Positions 7,170 to 14,076 of a stretch of DNA of 15,359 bases are shown one piece after another. How positions within the stretch are numbered: the stretch's first letter is position 1; each line of letters begins with the position of its first letter. The notes beneath the pieces were generated by a model. It ran no database searches. It was not told the DNA's origin and saw only the letters and a program-made list of their open reading frames with translations. The DNA lies in NCBI GenBank assembly GCA_045531205.1, contig JAZSDN010000069.1:1-15359 (forward strand), given 5' to 3'. A program made the position numbers and the translations under genes. Source of the DNA: JAZNQL01 sp045531205 (lineage in GTDB: Bacteria; Bacillota; Clostridia; UMGS1883; UMGS1540).

Positions 7170-8507
7170 ATGAATTTTGACATTAAGATTACTGCTAAAC
7201 AAAAACAGTTTATTGATTCGGAGAGTGATGAAGTTTTATACGGAGGTGCCGCAGGTGGCGGAAAATCTTACGGACAAGTAATTGATGCATTTTTATATGC
7301 TATAAAGTACCCGAAAATTAAACAGCTTATTTTAAGAACCAGCTTCCCCGAGCTTGAAAGAAGCATTATTATGACGGCACTTGAAGTTATACCGTCCTCG
7401 CTGTATTGCTACAAAGCGGCAAAGCATCGTATGGAATTTATAAACGGGTCGATAATTGAATTCGGTTTTCTTATGTGCAATTCAGACGTTACTATGTATC
7501 AGTCAGCCGAATATGATGTTATTCGTTTTGACGAACTTACGCATTTTTCGGAATATCAATACACCTATATGCTTTCGAGAATAAGAGGTGTTAATGATTT
7601 TCCGAAGCAGATAAAATCAAGCTCAAATCCGGGTTCTGCGGGACACGCCTGGGTAAAGGAACGCTTTATAAATGCTATGCCTCCCGAAGAGATTTTTACC
7701 GATTCTCTCGGCAGGACAAGAGTGTTTATACCGGCAAAAGTGTCTGAAAATTCTTTTTTAATGAACAATGACCCGGGATATGTAAAGCGGCTTGAGGCAT
7801 TGCCGGAAAACGAAAAGAAGGCTCTTCTTTACGGCGACTGGGATATTTTTGAAGGTCAGTATTTCCCTGAATTCAAACGGGACACACATTGTCTTGATAT
7901 TGGTGATTTACCTTCTGAATACAAAAGATTCCGAAGTCTTGACTACGGATTTGATATGACCGCCTGCTTTTGGTGGGCGGTCTTGCCTTCCGGCAAATGC
8001 ATTATTTACCGTGAATTTTACAAAAGCGGACTTACTCTTTCAGAGGCAGCCAAAGAAATTGTAAAGCTTTCGCCCGAAAGCGAAAAAATTTCTTACACGG
8101 CTGCCTCTCCCGATCTTTGGAACAGGCGTCAGGACACGGGTAAATCAGGTATTGAAATTATGGCGGAATCCGGTTTATGCGGACTTATAAGGGCTGACAA
8201 CAGAAGAGTTGAGGGATGGCGTGTTTTAAGAGAATATTTAAGAGGAAATGGCGACGGACCAAATCTTATAATTGCAAATCATTGTATAAATTTAATACGC
8301 ACACTTCCCGCTTTGACTCACGACCCTAACAATCCCGAGGATGCTGCTGATTTTCCTCATGAAATTACCCACGCCCCTGAAGCAGTTAGATACGGAATTA
8401 TGTCCCGTCCGCCTCTTACAAAAATTCCTGTTGTTTTGACAGGGAAATATACAAAAACAGAGCTTGAAGATTTAAAACCTCGCAGCAGCATTAAAAAAAG
8501 AATTTAA
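7170..8507 (+). CDS. Terminase large subunit (packaging ATPase-nuclease)
   Basis: This 445-residue motor pumps DNA into the head and cuts it. The ATPase domain shows Walker A G-G-A-A-G-G-G-K-S at 25-33, Walker B V-I-R-F-D-E with D121 and E122, and the coupling motif S-S-N-P-G at 151-155. The C-terminal nuclease shows D258 in S-L-D-Y-G, D315 in S-P-D-L-W and an acidic end segment around D394-E404 before A-V-R-Y-G. E404 stands where an Asp is common. The length is normal. It starts 5 nt after the capsid stop without a visible Shine-Dalgarno sequence, so reinitiation after capsid translation is likely. The small terminase is over 6 kb upstream rather than adjacent. Confidence 0.92.
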   Translation: MNFDIKITAKQKQFIDSESDEVLYGGAAGGGKSYGQVIDAFLYAIKYPKIKQLILRTSFPELERSIIMTALEVIPSSLYCYKAAKHRMEFINGSIIEFGFLMCNSDVTMYQSAEYDVIRFDELTHFSEYQYTYMLSRIRGVNDFPKQIKSSSNPGSAGHAWVKERFINAMPPEEIFTDSLGRTRVFIPAKVSENSFLMNNDPGYVKRLEALPENEKKALLYGDWDIFEGQYFPEFKRDTHCLDIGDLPSEYKRFRSLDYGFDMTACFWWAVLPSGKCIIYREFYKSGLTLSEAAKEIVKLSPESEKISYTAASPDLWNRRQDTGKSGIEIMAESGLCGLIRADNRRVEGWRVLREYLRGNGDGPNLIIANHCINLIRTLPALTHDPNNPEDAADFPHEITHAPEAVRYGIMSRPPLTKIPVVLTGKYTKTELEDLKPRSSIKKRI

Positions 8508-8520
8508 GGAGTGATTTTTT

Positions 8521-9984
8521 TTGGTAAAACCATACTGGGCCGGTCTTTCGGGCAAACAGAAACATGTTATCACGAATTTTGCCGGTCTTAATACGGAAAC
8601 TGCAGCAATTATGATAAATGACTCCGAGGCGGCTGATATGAAAAACATTGATGCCGAGGGGCCTTCTTTAGCAGTACGAAAGGCACGAGAGTTTTTTTTG
8701 GAAACTAAAAGTATTGCTCCTTCTTCTGCACCAATAGCTTTAGGAAGCGTTTTGCTGAAAAATGAAAACTCGGAAAAATATGAAGAATTTCTTTCGGTTA
8801 TTGCTAATCACTATTGGTATTATTATGACCCTATAGAAGGCTGGGTAAAGATAAGTACAGGAACTCATTTCTTTTATGATGAAGGAATGCCTGATATGAC
8901 TTTTTTTGTAGACAGAACCATTGCCTGCGGTGATGCTATGCACAAGGCTTACTATTTTGATGTAAATAAAAAAACAAGCATTGTAACAAGTGAGCTGGAT
9001 AGCGAAAAACAGATTCCGTGGTGTTCTTTTTTAGTTTCGCACGCAAACAGACTTTATGCTGCAAGAAGCGGCAAAAACTATCTTTATGCAGGGGGACTTT
9101 TGAGTCCTGAATTGTGGCAAAGCCTGACGGACGGGGCTTCTTTTGAGTTTGAAACTCCGGACAGTGAAGGTTGCAGCGGTATTGCCTCATTTGCTGACAG
9201 AATTATATTCTTTAAACCTCATCATATGTATGAGATTTTTGGCACAGACCCGCTGATTGGCTATCAAACTTCCAAAATAGGCGACAGTATAGGCTGCGTT
9301 TCCTACCGAAGCATAAAAGAGGTTTCATCATGCCTTTTATGGCTTGGCGACAATGCGGTATATATTTACAGCGGCGGTTCAAACCCTAAAAATATTGGTA
9401 AACCTATTCAAAAATATCTTGACAATATTGTTTCTCCCGAAAAAGCCTGTGCAGGCGTTTTAGGACACCGATATTATTTAAGTCTTCCGCAGAAAGAAGG
9501 CCGTATTCTTTTGGTTTACAACCTTGACACAAATGAGTGGTACTGCGAAGACAGCTTTAATGTAAGTGCTTTTCACTCTTTTAAGGATGAGCTTTATGCT
9601 CTTTCTGAAGACGGCATATACAAAATGGTTTCGGACGAAAAAGAAGATATTGAATGGTTCTGGCTTTCAAAATGTTTTTCTTCGGATTCCCCATCTGTTC
9701 CTCACGATACTCAAAGGCTTTATCTTACGGTTGAAAAGCCCGAAAGCACCGAGCTTTCGGTAACAGTTTTTAATAACACAGGGCAAAAAGACGAGGCTTC
9801 TTTATCGGTATTTTCAGATGACGGAAGTGGCAGTGACGATGAAAGGTTTACTGTTTACAGAATTGATATACCATTTTCTGTTTCCTATTCTGCTGACTGG
9901 CTTCAGTTTAAAATAAGCGGAAAAGGAAAATGCAAAATATATGCACTTGAAAGAGTTATAAGAAAAAGAAAGGGGTCCTGGTAA
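8521..9984 (+). CDS. Putative tail hub / nozzle protein (P22 gp10-like beta-propeller)
   Basis: This 487-residue protein is largely beta-rich. The N-terminal segment has I-T-N-F-A-G-L-N at 17-24, then a D-S-E-A-A-D-M-K-N-I-D and L-A-V-R-K pattern (33-56), which recalls the tail-hub or nozzle proteins of short-tailed phages. Repeating Trp/Tyr/Gly strands follow to about residue 380 (for example around W-Y-Y-Y, Y-Y-F-D and Y-A-L-S-E-D-G-I-Y), as expected for propeller blades, then a separate C-terminal beta domain. It starts with TTG at 8521: AAGGAG at 8506-8511 lies 9 nt upstream and no nearby in-frame ATG fits. It overlaps the next gene as TAATG. The family assignment is by pattern only. Confidence 0.5.
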   Translation: MVKPYWAGLSGKQKHVITNFAGLNTETAAIMINDSEAADMKNIDAEGPSLAVRKAREFFLETKSIAPSSAPIALGSVLLKNENSEKYEEFLSVIANHYWYYYDPIEGWVKISTGTHFFYDEGMPDMTFFVDRTIACGDAMHKAYYFDVNKKTSIVTSELDSEKQIPWCSFLVSHANRLYAARSGKNYLYAGGLLSPELWQSLTDGASFEFETPDSEGCSGIASFADRIIFFKPHHMYEIFGTDPLIGYQTSKIGDSIGCVSYRSIKEVSSCLLWLGDNAVYIYSGGSNPKNIGKPIQKYLDNIVSPEKACAGVLGHRYYLSLPQKEGRILLVYNLDTNEWYCEDSFNVSAFHSFKDELYALSEDGIYKMVSDEKEDIEWFWLSKCFSSDSPSVPHDTQRLYLTVEKPESTELSVTVFNNTGQKDEASLSVFSDDGSGSDDERFTVYRIDIPFSVSYSADWLQFKISGKGKCKIYALERVIRKRKGSW

Positions 9985-10322
9985 TGAAGGCTGAACTTAA
10001 AATTGATTCTGCCGGATATGACGGAAATTTTAAAAAGCTTGAAGATGCTGTTATAAATCTTCAAAAGCAACTGAATTTTTTACTTCAAAAGCTTGACAGC
10101 AGTAACATTATTTCCATAAATACCGATATTACCCCTGTAAAAAACAGCGACGGAAGTTTTTGCATTTGCGGCAGCACTATAAAATTCGGCGAAAATTTTG
10201 AGGCTGGATTTCGCGACGGCAACTTTGTTTTTTACGCCTCGCCTTCGGGCAGCGGTACTTTTAAAAGTGCAGACGGGAAAACAATTCATTATTCGAATGG
10301 GATAATATCAAAAATTGTTTAA
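9984..10322 (+). CDS. Uncharacterised 112-aa virion-module protein
   Basis: I do not recognise this protein. The first 45 residues contain a predicted coiled coil (K-L-E-D-A-V-I-N-L-Q-K-Q-L-N-F-L-L-Q-K-L). The rest is beta-rich with Gly, Ser and Phe and two cysteines close together (C-I-C). This needle-like layout, a helical trimerisation stalk plus a small beta tip, would suit a tail needle or plug, and its place between the nozzle and ejection candidates agrees. That is inference. It is translationally coupled to the upstream gene (TAATG at 9982-9986). Confidence 0.55.
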   Translation: MKAELKIDSAGYDGNFKKLEDAVINLQKQLNFLLQKLDSSNIISINTDITPVKNSDGSFCICGSTIKFGENFEAGFRDGNFVFYASPSGSGTFKSADGKTIHYSNGIISKIV

Positions 10323-10337
10323 GAAAGGAGTGTTTTT

Positions 10338-11417
10338 ATGGCTATTAAGGCAAGAGATTATTTTAAAAATTACGGATACGATGTTGGCTATGACGAAGAA
10401 AGCGGCGGCATTTTAATAACAGATGCAAGCGGTGTTACAAGAAACATAGGAAACAGCGGTCTTAAACTTAAAAACGGTTCGTATTACGCACAGAGCCGTG
10501 ATGATTTAAACAACCTTTTAGTACGTGCAGGCGTTGGTGCAGGAAAAGGAATGGGAAATGTAAGAACCGAGCTTTCGAACAAGGGTGACAGCGTTGGCTG
10601 GATTGACACAGGGCAAAGCCGTTATCTTAATGTAAACGGAAAAAACTATAATCCTGATGACGGTAATTTTATAAACCTTGGCGGGACTTTATATGCACAC
10701 AACAATTATATTGACAAGCTTCATTCTGCGGGCAGAAGCAAATACGAAGATGCCGCAGCCGAGGCTCTTGCAGAGTATAAGAAAAACAAATTTTCATACG
10801 ACCCTGCAAGTGATAAAAATCTTGCGGCGGCACAGGAGCTTGCAATGCAAAAAGCACAGCAGAAGCTTAATTCTCAGGGTGTTTTAAACAGCTCGTTAAA
10901 TGCATTATATACTCAGGCAGCGGCGCAGGACCTTATTCCTGAATACGAAGAAAAGGCTTTTGAAAAGTACAAAGCAGGGCAGGAAGATTTAGCTTCTTAC
11001 ATAGAAAGCATGCAAAAGCTTGCAAACGAAGAAAATTCACGCAGAGTAAAGAATATTGAGTTTGTGCAGAATGCAGAAGAAGAGGGCAGAGAGCAAAGAG
11101 AAGACCTTATAGACTCGGCTTACAAAAGAAGTGAGTTTTTAGGCAAGGTTGACAAGGATTCCGCAGACATTTTGGACATAGAAGAAGGTACATTATCACA
11201 AAGTGAAAGAGAAAGACAGGAAGATTTTGAAGACAAAATGAAGCTTATTTCTTTTGGTACCGACGAAGAAATGCGTGCCTTTATTATGCAAAAGGAAATT
11301 GAATTTGAATACTACGAGAAAAAGGGCGAATTTGATTTTGAAAAATGGAAAGAGGAAATTGATTACGAAAGAATGTCGGACATCCAGAAAGCATGGTCAC
11401 TTGCAGGAATTAAGTAG
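10338..11417 (+). CDS. Putative internal virion / DNA-ejection protein
   Basis: This 359-residue protein ends the cassette. The N-terminus holds two similar units: residues 5-27 (R-D-Y-F-K-N-Y-G-Y-D-V-G-Y-D then I-L-I) and 75-105 (V-R-T-E-L-S-N-K-G-D-S-V-G-W then L-N-V-N-G-K-N-Y). Residues 150-222 (F-S-Y-D-P, A-M-Q-K-A, then alanine-rich A-L-Y-T-Q-A-A-A-Q and a K-Y-K-A-G-Q-E-D helix) match a pattern I recall from Firmicute phage proteins placed after the head genes. The rest to 359 is long charged helix. Helical, Ala/Gln/Glu-rich proteins here in short-tailed phages are often ejected with DNA. AAAGGAG at 10324-10330 precedes the start. Role inferred. Confidence 0.5.
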   Translation: MAIKARDYFKNYGYDVGYDEESGGILITDASGVTRNIGNSGLKLKNGSYYAQSRDDLNNLLVRAGVGAGKGMGNVRTELSNKGDSVGWIDTGQSRYLNVNGKNYNPDDGNFINLGGTLYAHNNYIDKLHSAGRSKYEDAAAEALAEYKKNKFSYDPASDKNLAAAQELAMQKAQQKLNSQGVLNSSLNALYTQAAAQDLIPEYEEKAFEKYKAGQEDLASYIESMQKLANEENSRRVKNIEFVQNAEEEGREQREDLIDSAYKRSEFLGKVDKDSADILDIEEGTLSQSERERQEDFEDKMKLISFGTDEEMRAFIMQKEIEFEYYEKKGEFDFEKWKEEIDYERMSDIQKAWSLAGIK

Positions 11418-11424
11418 TTTTTTT

Positions 11425-11447
11425 ACGGGCGAAGAATTGCCCCTACA
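11425..11447. repeat. Small GGGC...GCCC palindromic element, REP-like
   Basis: The arms GGGCGA (11427-11432) and TTGCCC (11437-11442) pair across a 4-base loop with one G-T wobble, followed by CTACA. Read on the minus strand it begins TGTAGGGGC, a start shared with short dispersed palindromes that I recall from many Clostridia genomes. It lies between the last cassette stop and the terminator. Only one copy is in the window, so repeat status is inferred. Confidence 0.35.
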
Positions 11448-11463
11448 ATTTCATTTATTACAG

Positions 11464-11499
11464 AAAAAATCCCGAAGGTTTAAACCTTCGGGATTTTTT
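11464..11499. terminator. Bidirectional intrinsic terminator between the cassette and greA
   Basis: An 18-bp perfect inverted repeat is centred between 11481 and 11482. The core arm ATCCCGAAGG pairs with CCTTCGGGAT, with an A run on the left and a T run on the right, so it can stop transcripts from either direction. It ends the plus-strand cassette (last stop 11417) and the minus-strand greA gene, whose stop codon starts inside the T run at 11499. Confidence 0.9.
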
Positions 11500-11972
11500 T
11501 ATTTTGTGATTTCAAGTACTTTGAACTGAATTTCTCCTGTGGGAACTTTTGCAGTTACGGTATCACCTATTTTTGCTCCTATAAGGGCTTTTCCTACAGG
11601 GGATACGTCTGATATTTTGTTTTCCACGGGGTCGGCTTCGGTTGAACCTACGATACAATAATCTATTTCTTCTTCAAATTCGCAGTCGTAAACTTTTACT
11701 TTGGAACCTATACTTACGATTGATGTATCAATTGCGCTTTCGTCAATTACTTTTGCGTGCTTAAGCATCTGTTCAATAGTAATTATACGTGTTTCCATTT
11801 GTGCCTGTTCGTTTTTAGCTTCGTCGTACTCGCTGTTTTCTGACAAGTCGCCAAAAGCTCGCGCCTGCTTTATTTTTTCTGTCACGCTCATTCTGCCGGT
11901 AGATTTTAAGTAATCAAGTTCTTCTTCCAGCTTCTTTTTTCCTTCGAGTGTCATAATAACTTGTTTATCCAC
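11499..11972 (-). CDS. greA: Transcription elongation factor GreA
   Basis: This 157-residue protein enters the RNA polymerase secondary channel and stimulates cleavage of backtracked RNA, rescuing stalled complexes. The N-terminal coiled coil (about 8-75) carries the family tip motif G-D-L-S-E-N-S-E-Y-D with the key acidic residues D42 and E45. The C-terminal FKBP-like domain has S-P-V-G-K-A-L-I-G-A-K-I-G-D at 124-137. Length is that of the family. The start is GTG at 11970-11972, because GGGAGGGAG lies 9 nt upstream (11982-11990); an internal ATG six codons later lacks a binding site. It is a host housekeeping gene and marks the right chromosomal flank of the phage-like cassette. Confidence 0.95.
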   Translation of the reverse strand: MDKQVIMTLEGKKKLEEELDYLKSTGRMSVTEKIKQARAFGDLSENSEYDEAKNEQAQMETRIITIEQMLKHAKVIDESAIDTSIVSIGSKVKVYDCEFEEEIDYCIVGSTEADPVENKISDVSPVGKALIGAKIGDTVTAKVPTGEIQFKVLEITK

Positions 11973-11992
11973 TTTATTTCACTCCCTCCCAT

Positions 11993-12022
11993 GCATAACT
12001 TTGCTAAAATATTATGCATAAC
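11993..12022 (-). promoter_or_regulatory. Two GTTATGC heptamers in the greA leader (putative operators)
   Basis: Read on the minus strand, GTTATGC occurs at 12016-12022, close to the predicted transcription start, and at 11993-11999, next to the Shine-Dalgarno sequence. Both extend to ATGCATAAC on the plus strand, a 9-bp direct repeat 23 bp apart. The same heptamer surrounds the cassette promoter at 103-243. A shared regulator is possible but unproven. Confidence 0.3.
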
Positions 12023-12032
12023 AATTTTATAC

Positions 12033-12061
12033 ATTATACACTTATAGAATACTTTTGTCAA
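12033..12061 (-). promoter_or_regulatory. Consensus sigma-A promoter of greA
   Basis: On the minus strand a perfect TTGACA (12056-12061) and a perfect TATAAT (12033-12038) are separated by 17 nt. Transcription would start near 12026, giving a leader of about 53 nt before the GTG start at 11972. Full consensus agrees with strong steady expression of a housekeeping factor. Confidence 0.85.
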
Positions 12062-12095
12062 TACATATTTTTGTATATAATATATTAATTACATA

Positions 12096-12124
12096 TTGAC
12101 TTTTATTTTTGTGCGTGATAAACT
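12096..12124 (+). promoter_or_regulatory. Sigma-A promoter candidate for the SLH-SGNH gene
   Basis: TTGACT at 12096-12101 and TAAACT at 12119-12124 lie 17 nt apart, with an upstream TG (12116-12117) making an extended -10 box. The start site would be near 12131, about 30 nt before the ATG at 12161. It diverges from the greA promoter. Confidence 0.55.
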
Positions 12125-12160
12125 TAATAAGTTAAGAATTATTACCCTCGGAGAATACAA

Positions 12161-13528
12161 ATGAAAAAAATCATAACTGCTTTTTTACTCATAATTTTAT
12201 TTATTTCATTTACCACATATTCTATTTCGTCGGAAGAAGAGTGGACTAATCCTTTTTCTGATGTTAATAAAACTGATTGGTTTTATACGGCTGCATCGGC
12301 GATAGGATACAACAATTTTCTTCCAGATAAATTTTTGTTTGAACACAGCCGTGATATAACCCGCAAAGAAATGGCATTTGCCCTTTATTCTCTTGCTGAT
12401 TTCAGAGGTATGGCAAATGATGAGGCAACATACGATTTTGCAGATTTAGATAAAAAATCAGAAATTTATGTTCCCGCTTCCTGGTGCGTTGAAAACTCGG
12501 TTTTATCTTGCAGTGAAAATCTTTTTTACCCTGACAAAAATATTACAAAAGAAGAGTTCTGCACTATTTTAACAAGCTTTGTAAGGGCTCTTGATTTATC
12601 CTTGATACAAAAAAGAGAACCGTCGCAGTTTATTGACTCGCTTTTGGTTTCGAAACAGCACCGTTCGGCAGTTGTTGCCTGCAAAATGGCAGGAATTGTT
12701 AACGGATACGGAAACGGTTATCTTCATCCCGAAAAAACTGTTTGCAAAAGAGAGTTTGCCTCTTCGCTTTATGCTCTTATGCCTCAAATGAGCGAAAATG
12801 CAAAAGAAGCTGTTGACCTTTCGACGGGTGCTTATGACAGTCTTTATGACGGTTTTGCTCCCGTTCCCGAAAAGGATTTTAACCCTTTTGTTATGGAAAG
12901 CTCCCCTGTTTCGGACTCGTTTTTTGACAATGCCGTTTTTATTGGAGATTCTATTTCGGTAAAGCTTCAGTTCTATAACAAAGAAACCTCCGCTTTAGGA
13001 AATGCAAAGTTTTTATGTGCAGAAAGCTTAAGCCCTATGAGTGCTTTGAAGGATGTGAGTGATGAATCGATTCATCCTTCTTTCAGAGGCAAAAAGGTAA
13101 AGCCCGCTGACGGAGTTTTAATGAGCGGTGCTCAAAAGGTTTATATAATGCTTGGTATGAACGGCATTGCCATTGATTTTAACCGCTCGTTTGAAAGTAC
13201 AAAAATGCTTATTGAAGAAATTCTATTAAAATCTCCTGAATCGGTTATATTTGTACAGTCGGTAACGCCTATAACCTTTAAAAGCTCACGTGCAGATGAG
13301 GATTTGAATGTTAATTCAATAAATGCTTATAACGAACAGCTCTCCAGGATATGTTCCGAAAATGGGTGGTATTACCTTGATGTAGCATCAGCATTAAAGG
13401 ACGAAAATGGTTATCTTAAATCTGCTTTTTGCAGTGACGATACGGGTATGGGCATACATTTTAATGATGTGGGCGCTGATATATGGGTAAACTATTTAAA
13501 AACACATATTCCTCCGGGATTAAACTGA
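12161..13528 (+). CDS. Secreted SLH-domain SGNH (GDSL-like) hydrolase
   Basis: This 455-residue protein has a signal peptide (M-K-K-I-I-T then a hydrophobic core to about residue 23). Three SLH modules follow, about 30-80, 91-143 and 157-207, for non-covalent wall binding. The catalytic part, about 256-450, is of SGNH type: G-D-S-I-S with Ser264, G-M-N-G with Asn334, and G-I-H-F-N with His433. The Asp normally three residues before the His is Met430 here; D426 or D427 may replace it. With an MBOAT gene two genes downstream, it may esterify or de-esterify a wall polysaccharide as AlgJ/AlgX- or PatB-type partners do; that is inference. CGGAGA at about 12149-12154 precedes the ATG. Confidence 0.8.
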   Translation: MKKIITAFLLIILFISFTTYSISSEEEWTNPFSDVNKTDWFYTAASAIGYNNFLPDKFLFEHSRDITRKEMAFALYSLADFRGMANDEATYDFADLDKKSEIYVPASWCVENSVLSCSENLFYPDKNITKEEFCTILTSFVRALDLSLIQKREPSQFIDSLLVSKQHRSAVVACKMAGIVNGYGNGYLHPEKTVCKREFASSLYALMPQMSENAKEAVDLSTGAYDSLYDGFAPVPEKDFNPFVMESSPVSDSFFDNAVFIGDSISVKLQFYNKETSALGNAKFLCAESLSPMSALKDVSDESIHPSFRGKKVKPADGVLMSGAQKVYIMLGMNGIAIDFNRSFESTKMLIEEILLKSPESVIFVQSVTPITFKSSRADEDLNVNSINAYNEQLSRICSENGWYYLDVASALKDENGYLKSAFCSDDTGMGIHFNDVGADIWVNYLKTHIPPGLN

Positions 13529-13541
13529 AATGAGGTACTTT

Positions 13542-14036
13542 ATGAAAAAGATTTTAATAATAAGTTTAGTAATATTTACAGCATTGGCTTTTTCAGGATG
13601 TGATAAACAAACTGAAAATCCGTCTTTACCTGAAAATCAGCAGATTATTGAAGCCGACCTTTTTGATGTGCGAGATAAAATTATAAACGACTTATCAATT
13701 GCCGATGCAATTTTAATTGAAAGTGCTGACCTTTTTGATTTATATGGCATAAGCGAGGATATGCTTTTGCAATCTGCAAGCTTTGTTACTATGGACAGCA
13801 CCTTCCCTCATGAAATTGTAATGACTCAAGGCAAAGACAGCAAAACCGCTGACAATATTGAAAGTGCCCTTAGTACAAGACTTTCAGAGGTTTTACTGCA
13901 GTCTAAATCCTATGATGCTGAAAATTATGCTCTGGCGCAGGAATGCAAGGTTGTAAGAACAGGTAACTTTGTTTCTATTTTCTTATCTCCCTTGCAAAAT
14001 GATATGCTTTCTGTTTATAACGAATTCATAAAATAA
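13542..14036 (+). CDS. DUF4358-type lipoprotein
   Basis: This 164-residue protein has a lipoprotein signal peptide: M-K-K-I-L-I-I, a hydrophobic stretch, then A-F-S-G-C with Cys20 as the lipidation site, so it should sit on the outer face of the membrane. The mature part has the pattern I associate with DUF4358: F-P-H-E-I-V at 88-93, a D-N-I-E-S-A-L-S-T-R helix at 104-113, and G-N-F-V-S-I-F-L-S at 141-149. DUF4358 proteins often accompany SGNH and MBOAT genes, as here; their function is unknown. ATG at 13542 is preferred to 13530 because GAGGT lies just upstream at 13532-13536 and the shorter signal peptide is normal. Confidence 0.75.
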   Translation: MKKILIISLVIFTALAFSGCDKQTENPSLPENQQIIEADLFDVRDKIINDLSIADAILIESADLFDLYGISEDMLLQSASFVTMDSTFPHEIVMTQGKDSKTADNIESALSTRLSEVLLQSKSYDAENYALAQECKVVRTGNFVSIFLSPLQNDMLSVYNEFIK

Positions 14037-14040
14037 AAAC

Positions 14041-14064
14041 AGCCGTCTTTAAGACGGCTTATTT
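14041..14064 (+). terminator. Hairpin with short T run between the lipoprotein and MBOAT genes
   Basis: AGCCGTC and GACGGCT (14041-14047 and 14053-14059) form a 7-bp stem around TTTAA, followed by TTATTTT. It lies 5 nt after the lipoprotein stop and directly before the ribosome binding site of the MBOAT gene. The T run is interrupted, so partial read-through (attenuation) that lowers MBOAT expression is more likely than a full stop. No new promoter is evident between the two genes. Confidence 0.6.
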
Positions 14065-14076
14065 TAAGGAGATATT

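Larger units (their letters stand above)
315..11417 (+). mobile_element. Podovirus-like virion and lysis cassette (prophage remnant or domesticated particle module)
   Basis: Fifteen co-directional genes occupy this block with almost no spacing. They cover DNA packaging (small and large terminase), head (portal, putative scaffold, capsid), a short-tail apparatus (adaptor, nozzle candidate, ejection candidate), a host-recognition fibre and lysis. There is no tail tube, sheath or tape measure, which points to a podovirus-type particle. Integrase, excisionase, repressor and replication genes are absent within the window, and greA with an ordinary host gene set follows directly on the right. All frames are open. 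Early genes could still lie left of position 1, so a normal prophage cut by the window edge remains possible. Extent is defined by first start and last stop; no attachment sites were found. Confidence 0.75.

Noticed and set aside
72..11433. Shared 8-mer CGGGCGAA at 72-79 and 11426-11433 flanking the cassette, a possible att core
   Set aside because: Eight bases shared between two stretches of this size is close to chance, the flanks differ, and no integrase or tRNA end is present to support an attachment site.
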